Assembly: GCF_011753055.1 (NCBI RefSeq)
Contig: NZ_VWWJ01000011.1
Coordinates: 1 to 64,000, forward strand
Length of the DNA: 64,000 nt
Direction: 5' to 3'
DNA from: Burkholderia sp. Ax-1719
GTDB lineage: Bacteria > Pseudomonadota > Gammaproteobacteria > Burkholderiales > Burkholderiaceae
The notes below the pieces were generated by a model. The model made no database searches and was not told the origin of the DNA. It was given only the letters and a program-made list of their open reading frames with translations. The translations under genes were made by a program, and so were the position numbers. Positions 32,720 to 41,018 of this stretch are shown here, in pieces. How positions within the stretch are numbered: the stretch's first letter is position 1; each line of letters starts with the position of its first letter.

Positions 32720-33730
32720 CTAAGCTGCACGATTCTCACGCGCGATTCCAGCTTCGCCGACGATCAAAAAGCCGCGAACGTTTGCCAGGCAAGGTGTATT
32801 GACTACTTCAACCTCAACGCGTGGAAACGCGTGACGGATCGCTGTCGCGTAGAGCGCAGCGCCGCCGCCTGTAAGAATGATTGAGCGTACGGCGGGCAGG
32901 CGCCCAACACGACTCCGTATGTGCATGACATCGTTCGAGATGAGTGGAGCGACAAGCTTGACGTACGGCGCGAGATCGATGGTCTTGTCATAACAGACGA
33001 ACCGGGTGTTGTCGCGGAGTGCCTTGTCGATACCCTCAATGTCGTACACGTTTTCACCTTCGTCGCGCGCAATAAGGTCGGCAATGCGCTGGTAAATTTG
33101 CCATGTGCCGCCGACCATGCCACCACTAAGGCGGTCGTTAAGTTTGAGGCCGTCGGCGTAGAGCCAATCCGTTGTGAAGTAGCCTATGTCGACGACCAGG
33201 TGAGCATCGTCGTGCTGAACGCTGCCACCGCTGTAGCCCATCACAAGTTCGAGAGAGCCGAGGGGCTGGGGAATGACTACGACCTTTCCGATCTCGACGC
33301 AGCCATGGCCGAAGTTGTGCTTCCCAACGAATCGTTCCCTTAGTGCGGCGGCATGTTTGAGTGGATTGTGACCGGCTAGACCGAGCACAAGGCGATCGAT
33401 TTGCGTGACACCGGAAAAATGAATCGCGCCGAACAGCAACGCTGCGTAGTTGTCTGTCATTGGGTAGAAGTCCACCAGTAAGCGGCCTGTCCTGCCATAA
33501 GCGGCACTGGTCGGCACGTCGGGGCCAACTTCGTATCCGACACCGTCGATCGTGATAGTCACCACTTTGCGGGCTACGGGCATGTCCTCGCTGTCACCAG
33601 AAAGCGCGCGGAACGCGGTTATCGGCGCGAGTGACGGAAACATGCTTGTTGCTCCCGTCCCATTCACAGTGCGATAAGCATATTTCGTATTGCCATAGCC
33701 GACGTCGATCGCGAAAACGGGAGCTTTCAT
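32720..33730 (-). CDS. Actin-like plasmid-segregation ATPase (ParM/StbA type)
   Basis: Filament-forming actin homologue of the kind that pushes plasmid copies apart, or a related PRTRC-type protein. The 336 residues show phosphate-1 (FAIDVGYGNTKYAY), phosphate-2 (LVVDIGYFTTDWL) and the adenosine motif (IILTGGGAALYA), so the ATPase site looks intact. AAAGGA lies 7-8 bp before the ATG. No typical small ParR adaptor is adjacent, although the 50-residue candidate at 33754 is divergent from it. In a chromosomal setting it marks the region as plasmid- or ICE-derived. Other actin-fold proteins (MreB, FtsA, StbA) are longer or lack this N-terminal DVGYGNTK form. Confidence 0.75.
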   Translation of the reverse strand: MKAPVFAIDVGYGNTKYAYRTVNGTGATSMFPSLAPITAFRALSGDSEDMPVARKVVTITIDGVGYEVGPDVPTSAAYGRTGRLLVDFYPMTDNYAALLFGAIHFSGVTQIDRLVLGLAGHNPLKHAAALRERFVGKHNFGHGCVEIGKVVVIPQPLGSLELVMGYSGGSVQHDDAHLVVDIGYFTTDWLYADGLKLNDRLSGGMVGGTWQIYQRIADLIARDEGENVYDIEGIDKALRDNTRFVCYDKTIDLAPYVKLVAPLISNDVMHIRSRVGRLPAVRSIILTGGGAALYATAIRHAFPRVEVEVVNTPCLANVRGFLIVGEAGIARENRAA

Positions 33731-33753
33731 GTTGTGAATCCTTTGGAGTATTG

Positions 33754-33906
33754 ATGAAAGGTTTGATAAATCCGAATATGGGAATGAATTTTTTCGTAGA
33801 AATATTGATGAAGAGAAAATCTATTCCGGAAAATCCAACTAGTAATGAATATCGCGCTGAGAAAGACTGTTCGGGCTTACTGTGTGTAGTCTATCGCACG
33901 CAATAA
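33754..33906 (+). CDS. 50-residue small protein (candidate)
   Basis: ATG at 33754 with GGAG 5 bp upstream. The product begins MKGLINPNMGMNFFVEILM and ends CSGLLCVVYRTQ. It is divergent from the actin-like gene, 23 bp away. The composition is A+T-rich, unlike shadow frames of G+C-rich genes. ParR-type adaptors are also small proteins beside parM, but no homology is visible. Confidence 0.35.
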   Translation: MKGLINPNMGMNFFVEILMKRKSIPENPTSNEYRAEKDCSGLLCVVYRTQ

Positions 33907-34382
33907 GCCATCAGAGTAGCGTAAGCTCGCGAAAACAATAGTGCTTTCGAATTTTATTTAGTCGATTAGCCATCGTATGGACATTACGGATGCAGGTCAG
34001 CTTTTCGCCATTGGCAGGATTTTGCAGGCTCCTGCGCGCGAAAAACCGGAAAGCTACCAATTTTTATGTGGCTTTCTGGATTATGAAACGATATCAATTA
34101 AAAGCATCGGCTCGAGTGCTTGACATCGGGGGCGGCGTGACAGACCATTTTGACTGAGACGGTAATCTGTGACAATGAAATAGCCTCTATCTGCAACCTG
34201 ATCGTACTAAGTTTAACTAAAGGTGTTGCAAGTGATGTTTATTCGAGCTTGGTTTCTTATTTTTGAGCACTGGTAACTGAACGACCAAATGTCATCGGGC
34301 AGTTATTGTGGGAAGTTGGATCGTCGCGCTATTGCCGATGAATCGCTCCTATGATTTGGAAAATTTACATAGATAGTCCAGT
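33907..34382. other. 476-bp A+T-rich intergenic region
   Basis: No gene seen. It contains a degenerate version of the island palindrome, TGCAGGCTCCTGCG at about 34023. An ACAGA...TCTGT inverted pair lies near 34141-34173. Its position between the actin-like gene and the coiled-coil gene would suit a partition site or promoter, but the sequence does not prove either. Confidence 0.4.
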
Positions 34383-35717
34383 ATGAAATCCCAGAATAAC
34401 TTGCAGTGCGAGCCGGATTTCGATCCGACTGTGCCAGAGGAAGGTGTTGTCGTTCGCGAACGGGATGATATGGACGACCTGTTTTATCATCATTTTCCAT
34501 CTGATACTGATATCGCGATTACGGCACGCGAGGTCTTCCGCAATGTTGCGTCGGAAGAGTTGATTCATGACATCGTACGCTGCAGTAGCGAGATCAATGA
34601 ATCGGCACGTCGCATCATGCATGAGCATATGAGTCTCGGCTTTAAGTTCGGGGAAATCATGCGCCGCGTGCATGCCGTCTATACTGAAAAATTTGGGAAC
34701 AACAAGAAAACGTCTCGTCAGGCGACAGCGGCCGTGTATGCGTATATCGAAAAACTTCACAGGATTTCAAACTCGAAGGTTCGGATGCATTTGAAAGCCT
34801 ATGCCAAGTTTCACGGCAATGCGGAGGCAGTCGAATTCCTGCGGCAGACGGACATGCAGGAGCTTCTCCCGAAGGACATCGATGACGAAATCGTTAATGC
34901 GGTCATCGAGAAACGCAAAGCTAATGAGAAACTGTCCACACGCGATGTGAGAGCTCTTATTGCTGCATACCGGCAGGTTCGGGATGAACTCAGCGCCACC
35001 CGAGAGCAGGTCGAAACAGTTAGCAACGAGACGGCAACGTTGACCTCGCGTTACGACGTCAGCCAAGAAGCGGAAAAGCGACTTGGCAGTGAAGTGCGCC
35101 GGATGCGGCTCCAGCAGTCCGAGGAACGCGAGGCGATTCACCGCTTAAGTAACGAACTGTCACTCATCAGCGGCGCACGGAACGCCCTTTACCAGCAACT
35201 CAGCGAGACTGAGCGTGAGCGCGACGTTGCCCTCGGCGAATTATCGGAAATGCGTAAGCAAGCACAGAGGTGGAAACACAGTGCGACGAGTCTGAACCGA
35301 ACGCGCTTCAATGAAAACGTTAGCAACTGCGCGGACGTGAACGAGCTTGACGAGAAGATCCAGACGCAGAAGGCAGAGGTGACCGCGAGCGCTGTGAAGC
35401 AGGGGGAGACCAAAGCATTTCTCGATACTTGCATCGGCGTTGGCGACCAGATGAACGCGCTGGTGGCTGATTTTTGCGCTTTTGCACAGCGATACCATCG
35501 TGTGAAGCTGCTAAGTACCGCAGAAGGTAATCCTGAGCGATACAAACCCGTCTATGACGTGCTCGTAGACGTCGTCGGCAAGTTCTACATGGAGATCGTG
35601 CCGCGAGGAACGTCAATTTCCACGACATGTCCGGACGATGCGCCAAGTTTCGGAGGTGTCACCTCCCACGCAAATCTCGAACCTGAGTCAGTTAGCCACA
35701 AACACGACGAACAATAA
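34383..35717 (+). CDS. Coiled-coil protein, KfrA-like, unknown function
   Basis: A 444-residue acidic protein. Residues 40-190 are helical with a possible DNA-binding character (SLGFKFGEIMRRVHAVYTEK, KTSRQATAAVYAYIEKL). Residues about 195-320 are a long charged coiled coil (VRDELSATREQVETVSNET, EEREAIHRLSNELSLISGAR). A C-terminal globular part with Cys and a polar tail ends the protein. An N-terminal DNA-binding region plus long coiled coil is the layout of plasmid KfrA and other nucleoid- or partition-associated proteins, and it neighbours the actin-like gene. No family signature is clear. No strong ribosome site is seen before the ATG. Confidence 0.55.
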   Translation: MKSQNNLQCEPDFDPTVPEEGVVVRERDDMDDLFYHHFPSDTDIAITAREVFRNVASEELIHDIVRCSSEINESARRIMHEHMSLGFKFGEIMRRVHAVYTEKFGNNKKTSRQATAAVYAYIEKLHRISNSKVRMHLKAYAKFHGNAEAVEFLRQTDMQELLPKDIDDEIVNAVIEKRKANEKLSTRDVRALIAAYRQVRDELSATREQVETVSNETATLTSRYDVSQEAEKRLGSEVRRMRLQQSEEREAIHRLSNELSLISGARNALYQQLSETERERDVALGELSEMRKQAQRWKHSATSLNRTRFNENVSNCADVNELDEKIQTQKAEVTASAVKQGETKAFLDTCIGVGDQMNALVADFCAFAQRYHRVKLLSTAEGNPERYKPVYDVLVDVVGKFYMEIVPRGTSISTTCPDDAPSFGGVTSHANLEPESVSHKHDEQ

Positions 35718-36008
35718 CTCCGGGCGCACCGCGAATGCAATGCGCTGGTCCGTCAGCCGTGCTTGCGTGACGTAGCGGCTTTAGGCGCGTTTCGAGATGG
35801 AAAGTCCAGTTTGCTGTCACGATTAGATAGGGGCCGCGTGCGCATGCCCTGTCGTTCCACCGCCCTGTCGGGAGGATCCGCTTTCTGCGGGCGGGGAAGT
35901 CTCGTCCAAAGGTGATTTCTTTTTGAAGGCTGACGAGCGGAATCGTATTGCACGCTATCGGCTCATCTGGGGCTCAGGCATGCCTGTTTCGGTTCAAGCT
36001 TTGCGTTC
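35718..36008. other. Noncoding gap after the coiled-coil gene
   Basis: 291 bp without a recognisable gene or terminator. It continues into a further sparse stretch up to 36545 that holds the candidate 58-residue gene and two palindromic repeat copies. Confidence 0.4.
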
Positions 36009-36185
36009 TTAGTATTTGCGCAGCCAGTCGAGCTTGTAACCGACGACTTGTCGGCCGACCTTGCACGCCTTCTTCATCCTAGCTCTTGTACATCCTTCCA
36101 CGTTCGTATAGATCTGGCAGGGAGGCCCCCGGTGAATCAGCCGTGCGAGGTCCTTGTAGGCAGCTTGGGGTGAGTCTCCCTTCAT
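36009..36185 (-). CDS. 58-residue basic protein (candidate)
   Basis: Minus-strand frame beginning MKGDSPQAAYKDLARL and ending VGYKLDWLRKY. It is the first ATG after an in-frame stop. The protein is basic (about 13 Lys/Arg), with two Cys in CQIYTNVEGC, and could be a small DNA-binding protein. No ribosome site is visible. Support is only from codon composition and the lack of any competing frame in an otherwise empty 830-bp stretch. Confidence 0.3.
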   Translation of the reverse strand: MKGDSPQAAYKDLARLIHRGPPCQIYTNVEGCTRARMKKACKVGRQVVGYKLDWLRKY

Positions 36186-36246
36186 CGCCGTGAAAAGGGC
36201 TTAAACAAGTCTACCGGTTCTATCAGCAGTCGTTTCCGCCGAACTT

Positions 36247-36290
36247 TGCAGGCGCCTGCAGGCTTTTCTGCGGAATGGTGCAGCTTTTTG
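36247..36290 (+). repeat. Composite palindromic repeat, copy 2
   Basis: TGCAGGCGCCTGCA (36247-36260), 7-bp spacer, CTGCGGAATGGTGCAG (36268-36283), then CTTTTTG. The second block matches copy 1 at 15 of 16 positions and is itself bounded by CTGC/GCAG symmetry. It is inverted relative to copy 1, 5.6 kb away. The two copies bracket the small membrane genes, the actin-like gene and the coiled-coil gene. Confidence 0.75.
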
Positions 36291-36416
36291 TACATCTTTT
36301 GATCTCTAGTTGTTCGGGGCAGTCCTCCGGGCATTGAGTTGCACAAATTTCAAACGTTCGTGTGTCGTTGTTTCGCTCTTGAATCAGCGAGTTAATACCA
36401 AAATTCTCTAAAACGC

Positions 36417-36430
36417 TGCAGGCGCCTGCA
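36417..36430. repeat. Palindrome TGCAGGCGCCTGCA, copy 3 (core only)
   Basis: An exact third copy of the 14-bp palindrome, 157 bp after copy 2 and about 115 bp before the histone-fold-like gene. The CTGC...GCAG companion block is not present on either side, so this is the core only. It could be an operator for the downstream gene. Confidence 0.6.
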
Positions 36431-36545
36431 AATCGCTGGCGCGGGAGTGGCGTCAACTTGACTTTACGATAGGGGCGGAATACTGGGTTAGCGAGCGTCT
36501 ACGGGAACGAGGCGATCGCTAACTTCGTTAGTCAGGAGAGTTGCT

Positions 36546-37010
36546 ATGACGTTTGATGAGATGCCAGTAGGTCATACCCGTCAGCATTGCGCGTGCGGAA
36601 ATTGCGAATGGTGTTGGGAAATGCTTGTGCACTCTGTGTACGAAGAGCCTTTGGACCGAGAGGTGCAAAGCGGCGGATCGGCGGAAGAAAACGGGACTAA
36701 CGGCGCACCGGGCAGCGTCTATTGCCGACATTGTGCGTTGGTGCTTCTCGACGATAGTAGAAACTGGATTGCTTCCTATGTCCGTACGAGGCTTTTGATT
36801 ATGTCGACCGACCCGTTACGCATCTCGCGCCACACCGTTGAGGTCGTAGCTCAAGCGGTGCGCGATCGCTTCTTTTCGGATACGGACGCGATATTGAGAC
36901 GCATACTTGACAGGGCCGCAATGCGCTACCTGCTTGATGGTTCGAGCACGATCATGGCGGAGGACGTTAGGATTGCGCTGCGATCCGTCGAGCCAGCGGA
37001 CGAGATGTGA
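36546..37010 (+). CDS. Cys-rich protein with histone-fold-like C-terminus
   Basis: A 154-residue protein in two parts. Residues 14-66 carry CACGNCEWCW and later YCRHCALVL, a spacing that fits a zinc ribbon. Residues about 87-152 read as three helices with the pattern of a histone fold: ISRHTVEVVAQAVRDRF, then a central helix DAILRRILDRAAMRYLLDG, then the STIMAEDVRIALRSV block. In histones the equivalent end is a short loop followed by T(I/V)xxxDVxxAL. AGGAG lies 8 bp before the ATG. Predicted role is DNA binding, perhaps at the palindromes just upstream (36247, 36417). The assignment rests on pattern recognition; a structure prediction would decide. Other small helical DNA-binding folds remain possible. 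Confidence 0.5.
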   Translation: MTFDEMPVGHTRQHCACGNCEWCWEMLVHSVYEEPLDREVQSGGSAEENGTNGAPGSVYCRHCALVLLDDSRNWIASYVRTRLLIMSTDPLRISRHTVEVVAQAVRDRFFSDTDAILRRILDRAAMRYLLDGSSTIMAEDVRIALRSVEPADEM

Positions 37011-37130
37011 TCAGTTCAGGATGCTGAGGTGATTTTCTACGGAGTTGCGCGCAAGCGCTTCTGATCAGATTGGCGCGATTGCGAGAATCAGGCCGATCAG
37101 CCTTTGGCTGAGAGCTGAAAAAGTTCGGTT

Positions 37131-37160
37131 CAACGGTCCACAAATTGGCGTGGGCCGTTG
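37131..37160. terminator. Hairpin between convergent genes
   Basis: CAACGGTCCA (37131-37140) and TGGGCCGTTG (37151-37160) form a 10-bp stem with one G-T wobble and a 10-nt loop. It lies between the stops of the histone-fold-like gene (+) and the ParA-like gene (-). There is no T run, so its role as terminator is only likely from position. Confidence 0.4.
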
Positions 37161-37207
37161 ATCTGAAAAGTCGTGGCGCTGTCACACGCCAATTGGAATT
37201 GGTGCCG

Positions 37208-38008
37208 TTATTCCATGGTCCCAACTTTTGTACGCTTACGGTTCGCGGTTAGCGGAAACTCCGCGCGCCATTCGTCCTGGGAGATGCATGGCAGTCCCAG
37301 CAACTCCGCTACGCGCCTGAACGTGGCCGCGGCGTCCAACAGTTCGCGTTGTGCGATGACCTTATGAGCCAACGCATGCATGGCCTTTTCGGGGGCACCG
37401 TTCAGACGCGCTACCGTCAATTCCGTCTCGAAATCGACCGCTTTGTTCAAGACGGCAGCAATCGGCATCTTGAACTGCTGAGCTTTGGCGAAGGACGTCG
37501 AGATAGGAAGGCTTGCTTCGACGGACAGCGTGATGCCAGCTTCGCGGGCATAGTCCGTAACCCTCGAGTAGATGTCGTCGCTCCCCGCAGTTGGCGGCGT
37601 GTCGGTGGCGAGAATTCGGATATTCGATGGTGACACGCCAGCCTCGCAAATCGCGGTGAGTGTTTCTACAGCAGCGTTTTGTGAGTCGTCGTCCGGGGAG
37701 ACCGAGACGATGATCGTTTTCATTTCAGTGAGGATCGCGCGCCGCGTCTGGATGAACGCAATCATGGACTGTCGTTCTTCAGGCGAGACGTCAATAATTC
37801 CTCCACGCCGAGAAGTCATCATGGTGCAGTAGTGATTTTCCAACGCGTCTTCATTCTCGCTGGGTGCGTTGGCAACTCGATTGCCATACGCATCGAACGG
37901 GCCGGGTTTAAGCAAAATCCCTCCCATTTGCGCGTGAAGGAGTTGCGCTGCCGATGCTTGCGCTGTGCTGTTCGAGCTTTGGAAATGTGCCGCAATCAGA
38001 TGGGTCAT
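37208..38008 (-). CDS. ParA/StbB-like protein without a P-loop, unknown function
   Basis: A 266-residue protein. The N-terminus MTHLIAAHFQSSNSTAQASA has the place and hydrophobic strand of a ParA-type Walker A, but the GK(S/T) core is missing. In the middle TIIVSVSPDDDSQNAAVETL and IRILATDTPP follow the alternating strand-helix order of deviant-Walker ATPases. If the reading is right it is a nucleotide-blind relative of partition ATPases such as StbB. It is the last of three minus-strand genes starting with the recombinase (48-bp gap to the gene before). I would not exclude an unrelated Rossmann-like fold. Confidence 0.4.
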   Translation of the reverse strand: MTHLIAAHFQSSNSTAQASAAQLLHAQMGGILLKPGPFDAYGNRVANAPSENEDALENHYCTMMTSRRGGIIDVSPEERQSMIAFIQTRRAILTEMKTIIVSVSPDDDSQNAAVETLTAICEAGVSPSNIRILATDTPPTAGSDDIYSRVTDYAREAGITLSVEASLPISTSFAKAQQFKMPIAAVLNKAVDFETELTVARLNGAPEKAMHALAHKVIAQRELLDAAATFRRVAELLGLPCISQDEWRAEFPLTANRKRTKVGTME

Positions 38009-38056
38009 TGATTTTCCTTCAGTAGATATAGGTGAGTGCTTGTGTGACGACGCGCG

Positions 38057-38512
38057 TTATTGCGCGAGGCCATTTACGTGGTCGCTATCGTTGACGAGCG
38101 CTTCGCGTCTGGCTCGGCGTCTGCGACTTCGAGCGCGCTGTGACGATTCGAGAGGTTGGTAAGTGCGTAGGCGGAATGCATCCCACTGCCGGTTTTCAAT
38201 AGGGCGACGAATTCGCGCTATCACCACGGTACGTAAAACCTTGGCGGAGTAGCCTGCGCGGAGGCAGACGAGAAGCACGGCGCTAAGCGCGACCAGCGCA
38301 TCATCGATATGGCAGTCCTGGTAGTCGAGATGTGTTGCATATGCGCGCAGCGCTTGCTCCGGGATGTCGAGGATCGATGCTGGCAACGGTCCAAGTGACT
38401 CGAGGAATTTCTCAAACTTGGCCCATAGTGGTAGTAAGGTACTGATTGCTCCGACACCGCTGTATCGGTTAAGCGTGATGTGAGCTTGCTCTGTGAGTAA
38501 CGAATGTGGCAC
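38057..38512 (-). CDS. 151-residue protein of unknown function in the recombinase operon
   Basis: Starts at GTG 38512 with AGGAG 9 bp upstream. It is mostly helical: LPLWAKFEKFLESLGPLPASIL, ALRAYATHLDYQDCHIDDALV. This resembles the SAM-like N-terminal core-binding domain of tyrosine recombinases, where a short helical bundle reads like ...FxxFL..... YxxHL. The C-terminus is very Arg-rich (QRARSRRRRARREAL). It lies 51 bp after the full recombinase gene. It may be a recombinase accessory protein or DNA-binding factor. No known family is recognised. Confidence 0.5.
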   Translation of the reverse strand: MPHSLLTEQAHITLNRYSGVGAISTLLPLWAKFEKFLESLGPLPASILDIPEQALRAYATHLDYQDCHIDDALVALSAVLLVCLRAGYSAKVLRTVVIARIRRPIENRQWDAFRLRTYQPLESSQRARSRRRRARREALVNDSDHVNGLAQ

Positions 38513-38563
38513 GGCTCTTTTCTCCTTCGTGAATAACTATATTTCGCCAGAGGAAGCGTTGGA

Positions 38564-39733
38564 CTACTTATTGGTTAGCAATTTTGGGTAGCTTTTTCCT
38601 CCGCGAGTTGATTTGATCCGGCGAGTTCGCGATGATGTCCATTGTTTATGAACGTCGTTGATCACTCGATTTTTCTCGCCGGAGTCGCCTGGTTCTGGCG
38701 TTGCCGCTTCCTTGGCACGCGTGCGCGGAACAAAGTCACTAGGCAACTGGATTTTTTCGGGAAATCTGTGGCGAATCTGCCAACAGTAGACTTCGAGAAT
38801 CATCTTCATTCGCGAGGGACCGTGCCCGAGGCGGTCGGATAGCTGCGTCAACACTTCAACTGGCGGGGTGCCTCTATCAAGTGCTGCATTGGCGAAGTCC
38901 ACGGCGTAAGTGAATCTCAAACTGTGGCTTGCGAGATCGCGTCGCATTGGCAGTTGCTCGAAGCGGGACTTCAGGCGCGACTTCGCGCTTTTTAAATCGG
39001 CGTTGCAACCACTTATCAACTCGAAGTCTCGATCGCAACAGAAATCGATTGCGGCGTTGATCGCCTCAAGTGTTTCGTCGACGTGATCCATCAGCACTTC
39101 GGTACGACGCGGCCGCCCATTCTTGGCGCCGCGTTCGATGGGCAGGCGTCGATTCCCCTGCAGAATCAGTTCGCGCCAGGTTTCCAGTGACTTACCGCAC
39201 ATGAGGGCTTCACGCATGCGAAGTCCTAGCCACCGCATCAGGCGGATCACGTGCACGACGCCGTTATCGAGTTTTTGCGCCTCGCAGAGCAGGTCGTTGA
39301 ATTCCTGTTGCGTGCGGGCACGGTGTCTGCCGTGTCGATCCCGTCGCTCAAGTTGCAGTGTGCGGCTGCGCGTCGAGTCGGACGCATCTTGACCCGCCGT
39401 CGTCTGTATCACCGAGAGCGAAGCGCGATAATTGGCCAGGGTGCCTGGCTTCATCGCGCCAGCGACGAGGAACCAGACAAAATGCTCAAGCATCCAGTCT
39501 TCGACTTCGTTCACATTCTCCAGCGTGTGACCGGCACGGGCAGCGAAGCGCGAGAACTCGCACCAGTGCAGGCGGCGGTGTTTCTGGGAATCTTTGCTTC
39601 CACCTGCGTCGCGGCTCATCTGCGCGGCATGGTTGACGCCCCTTGATCTTCGACCCACGATGCTTCTTTCCTTTGTATGGTTGCTCCGCCTTGTAGCTAT
39701 CCTCATGCGCCGGCGGCACGCGCGTGAGAGCAC
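38564..39733 (-). CDS. Tyrosine recombinase (phage/ICE integrase family)
   Basis: Site-specific recombinase. The catalytic domain (about residues 155-325) shows the first Arg in RWLGLRMREALMCG, the HxxR box in SHSLRFTYAVDF, a LGHGPSRMKMILEV block, and the likely nucleophile Tyr just after it (VYCW). The N-terminal core-binding region precedes it (HTLENVNEVEDWMLEHFVWFL...). At 389 residues from 39733 it is of normal size. The first 38 residues are Arg-rich, and a start at the ATG at 39619 is possible. It heads a three-gene minus-strand operon. The recombinase probably mobilised or rearranges the island; no att repeats were found by eye. Confidence 0.75.
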   Translation of the reverse strand: MLSRACRRRMRIATRRSNHTKERSIVGRRSRGVNHAAQMSRDAGGSKDSQKHRRLHWCEFSRFAARAGHTLENVNEVEDWMLEHFVWFLVAGAMKPGTLANYRASLSVIQTTAGQDASDSTRSRTLQLERRDRHGRHRARTQQEFNDLLCEAQKLDNGVVHVIRLMRWLGLRMREALMCGKSLETWRELILQGNRRLPIERGAKNGRPRRTEVLMDHVDETLEAINAAIDFCCDRDFELISGCNADLKSAKSRLKSRFEQLPMRRDLASHSLRFTYAVDFANAALDRGTPPVEVLTQLSDRLGHGPSRMKMILEVYCWQIRHRFPEKIQLPSDFVPRTRAKEAATPEPGDSGEKNRVINDVHKQWTSSRTRRIKSTRGGKSYPKLLTNK

Positions 39734-40757
39734 CCGGTTGCCATCGGTGTGATGGCGGCCTGTTCCAGGGGAACAGGTGACTAAGCAGACCCAACGAGGG
39801 TGCGACGTTCGTCTGCTGGAATTTGTGAGTGAGAAGAGGACGCAGAGGGCGGTTTAGCTGAGGGTCCCCGGTTGATGCCGGTGGAAAGGTCTGCGTGTGT
39901 GGAAGTTAGAGCCCGGAGGCGAGTTGAATATCGTGCGTCGCGTAGCGTCGCATTTGATGTTCAACCGCATTGGTGTGCATGCAGCACATGGGCGATGACG
40001 GTTCGCGCAAGGGCGAACGCAATGTCGGGCGGATTTCAGGGTGAGAACAGCACACCCAGATCGCGCTTGATGGGGAAGGGTTGATGTGCGCCAGAACGAC
40101 GCGTGGCAGACCAAAACGCACTATGGACTTTAGCGTCTTGAAATAGAAAGCAAGCCTGCATTTACCCGCGAGCGGATGATCGAGGCGAGCTGTTAACCGG
40201 TTGTGCCGGATTCATTTTATGTCTTCGAACGGACGGCGCATCACTCCCGGCACTTTGGCTGGATTGTGAAGCACGAAGCTCGGCATGTTATTTCAGCCCC
40301 GAGCAGACAGGAGCAGATACATCGTGTGCATGTAGAGGAAATTGCGCCTGTTGGGAGCACAAGCAGGAATGGCATGCGCAGGTGACGCCGCACGTATTTT
40401 CAGAGATATGCGCTGCAAGTTGCAGCGAAAAATAGCGTTTTGTCGAGACGGACTACGGGAGCCGTGCCGGTGGCGGTAAGTGGCTCGTCGGGCAATGCAA
40501 GGGAGCCCAACCGAAGTTGTCACTGTTGCAGGGTGCCAGTCAAGCATGGGCATGGATACCATGCCGAGTCGATGCGTCATAGACGCGAGAAAGCGGAGCA
40601 ACATTACCACGGCGTTCGGCGTTTGAAAATAGCGTTAGTCAGATTTCGGAACCGCCATGAAAAAAGCCCTTATTAGATTCACGTGAGACGTCAAAAGGTA
40701 CCAAAAAACATGCGTGTTTTCTTCTGGCGCGAGAGTGCCTCAGTGACTAAAGCATAG
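39734..40757. other. About 1 kb without a recognisable gene
   Basis: Short frames occur on both strands, but none has a ribosome site, a family motif or a consistent codon pattern. The stretch lies between the recombinase start and the PAAR remnant and looks like degraded mobile-element DNA. No terminal repeats or transposase fragments were identified. Confidence 0.5.
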
Positions 40758-41018
40758 GTATGCAACGGCTACCCGACGACAAAAGGTCCCCGAGTGATAG
40801 CCATCGCTTCAAGTGTGTACGACGGAGATCGGCGTATCGCCCTTGATCAGGAAATGGCTAGTTGTGGCATATGTCCGGGGGAGCATCCGATCCGTGGCAG
40901 CGGAACAGACATGCGGGAAAACGGTCGGGCCTGCGTTCAGGACGGCGATCTCGTCCTGTGCCCTTGCGAGACGAATCACGTTTCGGCCAGCGGTGATGCA
41001 GGGTGTGGGACGGGTTGA
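40758..41018 (+). pseudogene. PAAR-domain protein, probable start-less remnant
   Basis: PAAR proteins cap the spike of type VI secretion systems. The reading from 40761 gives CNGYPTTKGPRVIAIASS, then a DGDRRIALD segment, a SCGICPGEHPIRGSG block, ENGRACVQDGDLVLCPC and NHVSAS. These fit, in order, the PAAR layout NGDPTT.GG.V..SS / alternate Cys pairs / GxxVxxDGDxxxCxC. The frame is closed 5' by a TAG with no ATG in frame. The nearby ATG at 40760 is in another frame, and the only in-frame GTG (40794) would cut off the NGYPTT region. It is therefore probably broken at its start. No VgrG or other T6SS gene is nearby. Confidence 0.55.

Noticed and set aside
40203..40676. Two short plus-strand frames (60 and 78 codons) upstream of the PAAR remnant
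   Set aside because: No ribosome sites or recognisable domains, and Arg/His-rich like noncoding decay.
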